From the NCBI RefSeq assembly GCF_014644495.1, contig NZ_BMKU01000002.1, forward strand, positions 248,001 through 312,000: a stretch of 64,000 bases of DNA, given 5' to 3'. Position numbers and translations under genes: made by a program. The notes under the pieces are model-generated. The model was not told the origin of the DNA. It did no database searches and worked only from the letters and a program-made list of their open reading frames with translations. Source of the DNA: Pseudarthrobacter polychromogenes. Lineage in GTDB: Bacteria > Actinomycetota > Actinomycetes > Actinomycetales > Micrococcaceae. Below are positions 61,001 to 64,000 of this stretch, piece by piece (position 1 is the stretch's first letter; each line of letters starts with the position of its first letter).

Positions 61001-62525
61001 CGAACTGGCCAAGACGTACGACTTTTCCAGGCTGCCCAACCCCCGCACGGACGAACAGCTCCTCCTCGGCGTTGCCGACGACCCCGCCCGCCAGTCGCAG
61101 CCCACCGTGTTCTACGAACCGGACAAGGACGGGAACATGGCCATCTACGGCACTGGCGGGTCTGGAAAGTCCGCCGCGCTGCGCGGCATCGCCATTGCCG
61201 CGGCCATCACTCCGCGCGGCGGGCCGGTGCATGTTTACGGCATCGACTGCGGCTCCTCCGGGCTGAGGATGCTGGAAGAGCTTCCCCACGTGGGCGGCAT
61301 CATCAACGGCGACGACGTGGAACGCGTCGGGCGCCTGCTGCGCCTGCTGAGGGACATCGCGGAGCAGCGCTCCGCCCGGTACGCGGAGGTCCGCGCCGCC
61401 ACCATCGTGGAGTACCGCAAGCTGGCCAACAGGCCAGACGAAAAGCGCATCTTCGTGCTGGTGGACGGCATGTCCGCGTTCCGTGAGGCCTACGAACACA
61501 GCAGGCTGTCCGCCCTGTGGGACATCTTCCTCCAGCTGGCCACGGACGGCCGCGCCGTCGGCATCCATCTGGTGGTCACCGGTGACAGGCCGAACGCCGT
61601 GCCCGCGTCGCTGCTCGCTTCTATCCAGCGCCGCCTGGTCCTGCGGCTGTCCTCCGAGGACGACTACATTTCCCTGGACGTGCCCCGGGACGTCCTCAAC
61701 GCCGCCTCACCTCCCGGACGCGGACTCCTGGACGGGCTCGAAGTCCAGCTGGCAGTCCTCGGCGGGAACTCCAACCTGGCGCTGCAGGCCCGCGAGGTCC
61801 ACAAGCTCAGTGAAGCCATGCAGCGCCAGGGGCTGGATGCCGCCCCCGTCATCGAGAGGCTTCCGGAACAGGTGGACCTGGAGGTCCTGCCTGCCGGCAG
61901 CCAGGGCCTGCCGGTCATTGGCGTCGACGACGAAACGCTGCAGCCCGCCGAGCTCCTGGCCAGGGGACCGCTGCTCCTGGCCGGCCCTCCGGGCGCGGGG
62001 CGTACGGTGGCCCTGGTGACGCTCGCGTACGCGCTGCGCAGATCCAGCCCGGACACAGAGCTGATCTACGTCGGATCGCGGCGCTCCGCCGTCGCGTCCC
62101 TGCCCATCTGGAGCCGTTCCATCGTGGGCGCGGACGACCTCGCCGAGGTGGTGGAGGACCTGGTGGAACACTCCTCCGGGAACCCCGGGGCCGTGGGCAT
62201 TTTCATCGAGGGCCTCACAGAGTTCACCGACACCATGGCGGAATCGGGAGTGGCCCAACTGGTGACGGCATCCATCAAGGCGGACCAGTGGGTGGTGGGG
62301 GAATCCGAAACCTCCACCTGGTCCTCTGCCTGGTCCCTTGCCCAGCCGTTCAAATCCGGCCGGCGCGGGCTGTTGCTGAACCCCGGCGACATCGAAGGCG
62401 AGAGCCTGCTGAACACCTCGCTGGGCCGTGTCAGCCCGGACTTCATCCCGGGCCGCGGCTACGTGGTGGGCCGCGGCAAGGCCCGGAAAATCCAGGTGGC
62501 GCTGCCCCCGGAAAACAGGGTCTGA
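58080..62525 (+). CDS. EssC-like FHA plus FtsK/SpoIIIE ATPase of type VII secretion type
   Basis: This 1481-residue protein has the length and order of Firmicutes EssC. Residues 1-95 form a ubiquitin- or FHA-like domain, 100-195 an FHA domain (YIGRDRDVDIRLSD, TSKRHARI, NSANGLLMDG), and 240-285 two membrane helices (NPFPYIMMITPLLMGAVIFA). Three ATPase modules follow. Module 1 is intact: GGTTGAGKSEF (Lys 704), FVDYKGGAAF and VVDEFAAL (Asp 804-Glu 805). Module 2 has GTGGSGKSAAL (Lys 1030) but VLVDGMSAF instead of Asp-Glu. Module 3 has GPPGAGRTVAL, Arg 1308 replacing the Walker Lys. It is the likely motor of this locus. No WXG100 substrate gene is adjacent. Confidence 0.92.
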   Translation: MRIRLTLRRDPAETKDLAVTVDGLATVADTAAVLWAADPGRKGTPAPDNLSLRIEEAFVGAGLSGNTLTRTDNLLESGLRPGSVVSLAQVSAQFDVPGAGRGPAAATLRVLSGPDAGREFSLPTGTSYIGRDRDVDIRLSDPLTSKRHARITVGDGVEIVDTNSANGLLMDGLPVTRATLNSSDTVTLGDTTVTVVPLGHNHAAAPTSPLVSFNRSPRVVPRFEEPKRVVPSGPKRPEDNPFPYIMMITPLLMGAVIFAVTGNPLSVLFMLMMPLFVVGHYVDQKMRTRRQQKEQLKQFRASMADFRHDVTELQQVERAVRLQEAPSVSDTVDAIYKLGPLLWTHRPEHRWFLGLRFGLGTAPSRVLLEEPQNNDTEVQYAREIQDCLKQFRDIEGVPVVSQLRSSGSLGIAGARGLVDDVARGMVLQLVGLHSPAEVVLTAITSAQSRERWNWLQWLPHVGSGHSPLAGDHLAAGSAGGASLLARLEDLLDAREAAAKRTGADLRPELDPAKQEVPEPVLPAVLVIVEDDAPVDRGRLTRLAERGPDSGVHVIWVATDIQSLPAACRDFMVVDGGHGTTTGQVRLGRHTYPVSCESVDAELAAQLARMLAPVMDVGKPVNDDSDLPRAVSYATLIGKDFLDNPQSVAERWTENNSVHVSAVANRKDNGTLRALVGSKGIEPLYLDLKNEGPHALVGGTTGAGKSEFLQSWVMGMAAAYSPDRVSFLFVDYKGGAAFADCINLPHTVGLVTDLSPHLVRRALTSLRAELHYREHLLNRKKAKDLLALQREADPDAPPYLVIVVDEFAALASEVPEFVDGVVDVAARGRSLGLHLILATQRPAGVIKDSLRANTNLRVALRMADEDDATDILGVPDAAYFDPSIPGRGAAKTGPGRIQGFQTGYAGGWTTEKPQRPQIDVVEMAFGSGPSWEAPAPEKPEAAEPTGPNDIARMTATIVRAADRLSITAPRKPWLDELAKTYDFSRLPNPRTDEQLLLGVADDPARQSQPTVFYEPDKDGNMAIYGTGGSGKSAALRGIAIAAAITPRGGPVHVYGIDCGSSGLRMLEELPHVGGIINGDDVERVGRLLRLLRDIAEQRSARYAEVRAATIVEYRKLANRPDEKRIFVLVDGMSAFREAYEHSRLSALWDIFLQLATDGRAVGIHLVVTGDRPNAVPASLLASIQRRLVLRLSSEDDYISLDVPRDVLNAASPPGRGLLDGLEVQLAVLGGNSNLALQAREVHKLSEAMQRQGLDAAPVIERLPEQVDLEVLPAGSQGLPVIGVDDETLQPAELLARGPLLLAGPPGAGRTVALVTLAYALRRSSPDTELIYVGSRRSAVASLPIWSRSIVGADDLAEVVEDLVEHSSGNPGAVGIFIEGLTEFTDTMAESGVAQLVTASIKADQWVVGESETSTWSSAWSLAQPFKSGRRGLLLNPGDIEGESLLNTSLGRVSPDFIPGRGYVVGRGKARKIQVALPPENRV

Positions 62526-62551
62526 CGCATCGCGCGCATGGAGGGCCGGAC

Positions 62552-62568
62552 GCCCTGACCATCAGGGC
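62552..62568 (+). terminator. Small hairpin after the FtsK/EssC-like gene
   Basis: GCCCTGA (62552-62558) and TCAGGGC (62562-62568) flank three bases, 27 bases past the stop. There is no T-run, so it is a weak terminator candidate. Confidence 0.35.
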
Positions 62569-62641
62569 CGGTGTCCTGCTGGTGGGAACCGCGGGGCTGG
62601 CTTTCTCCTGGTGGGGCAGGAGCCGGTTCCGGGCACACTGA

Positions 62642-64000
<1,359 letters not shown>

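Noticed and set aside
39875..62525. Interpretation of the large locus as a prophage or integrative element
   Set aside because: There is no integrase, attachment-site repeat, terminase or structural gene, and composition and codon use match the flanks. It is flanked by housekeeping-type genes (birA operon, ligA).
62528..62641. Possible small membrane peptide between the FtsK/EssC-like gene and ligA
   Set aside because: A hydrophobic stretch (AGVLLVGTAGLAFSWWG) is seen before a stop at 62639, but no in-frame ATG, GTG or TTG with a ribosome-binding site precedes it at a sensible distance.

Overview
The window is a high-GC actinobacterial chromosome segment, most likely from Arthrobacter, Pseudarthrobacter or a close relative in the Micrococcaceae. 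The grounds are the gene families (NnaR-type HemD/winged-helix regulator, actinobacterial AccA/AccD/AccE carboxylase, MHS and DAACS transporters, TetR-MmpL pair), frequent GTG and TTG starts, and many starts that lie six or seven bases after a TANNNT box, as in leaderless actinobacterial transcripts. The genus is an inference. I see no tRNA, rRNA, CRISPR array, IS element or prophage.

Layout. 1-2.9 kb: end of mfd, a membrane hydrolase, a small membrane protein and deoC. 3.0-9.6 kb: nitrite assimilation, with nirB-cobA-nnaR on the minus strand, a shrunken FAD protein after it, and nirD divergent. 9.6-15.4 kb: a phosphohexomutase and purine nucleoside phosphorylase, an LpdA-like flavoprotein without redox cysteines, a PspC peptide, a HemG-like flavodoxin and a lipoprotein. 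15.4-20.6 kb: the nitrate operon narK-nasA-nasB. 20.9-32 kb: an MHS transporter, a glutamine amidotransferase, an NTF2-like protein, the biotinylated acyl-CoA carboxylase subunit, maf, an MmpL exporter with its TetR regulator, a secreted protein and a dicarboxylate/amino-acid symporter. 32-39.6 kb: a DUF885 protein, the carboxylase beta and epsilon subunits, an SDR, birA, a PH-domain membrane protein and a class III cyclase. 39.9-62.5 kb: one large same-strand locus. 62.7 kb to the end: start of ligA.

How the parts fit. NarK imports nitrate, NasA/NasB reduce it to nitrite, and NirB/NirD reduce nitrite to ammonium with siroheme made through CobA. NnaR probably regulates the set. Four-half-site GlnR-like boxes with 11-bp periodicity lie before both nirB and nirD, and a weaker one lies before narK. 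PunA, the phosphohexomutase and DeoC could together feed nucleoside sugars into central metabolism. AccA, AccD, AccE and BirA form an acyl-CoA carboxylase set. The accA and accD upstream regions share a nearly identical 15-bp palindrome.

The most interesting region is 39.9-62.5 kb. It encodes a 2037-residue membrane-anchored protein of cadherin-like and fibronectin III repeats, then MoxR, DUF58, a transglutaminase-like membrane protein whose catalytic cysteine is replaced by aspartate, a zinc-ribbon/RDD/FHA protein, a PP2C phosphatase, a second zinc-ribbon/FHA protein, a Ser/Thr kinase whose ectodomain resembles a fibronectin repeat of the giant protein, a small FHA-like protein, and a 1481-residue FHA plus FtsK/SpoIIIE ATPase with the architecture of type VII secretion EssC. 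No WXG100 protein or other ESX membrane component is visible. From memory, the gene set resembles the PFNA cluster of bifidobacteria and actinobacterial T7SS-like loci. It looks like a phosphorylation-controlled cell-envelope or export machine whose function is not established.
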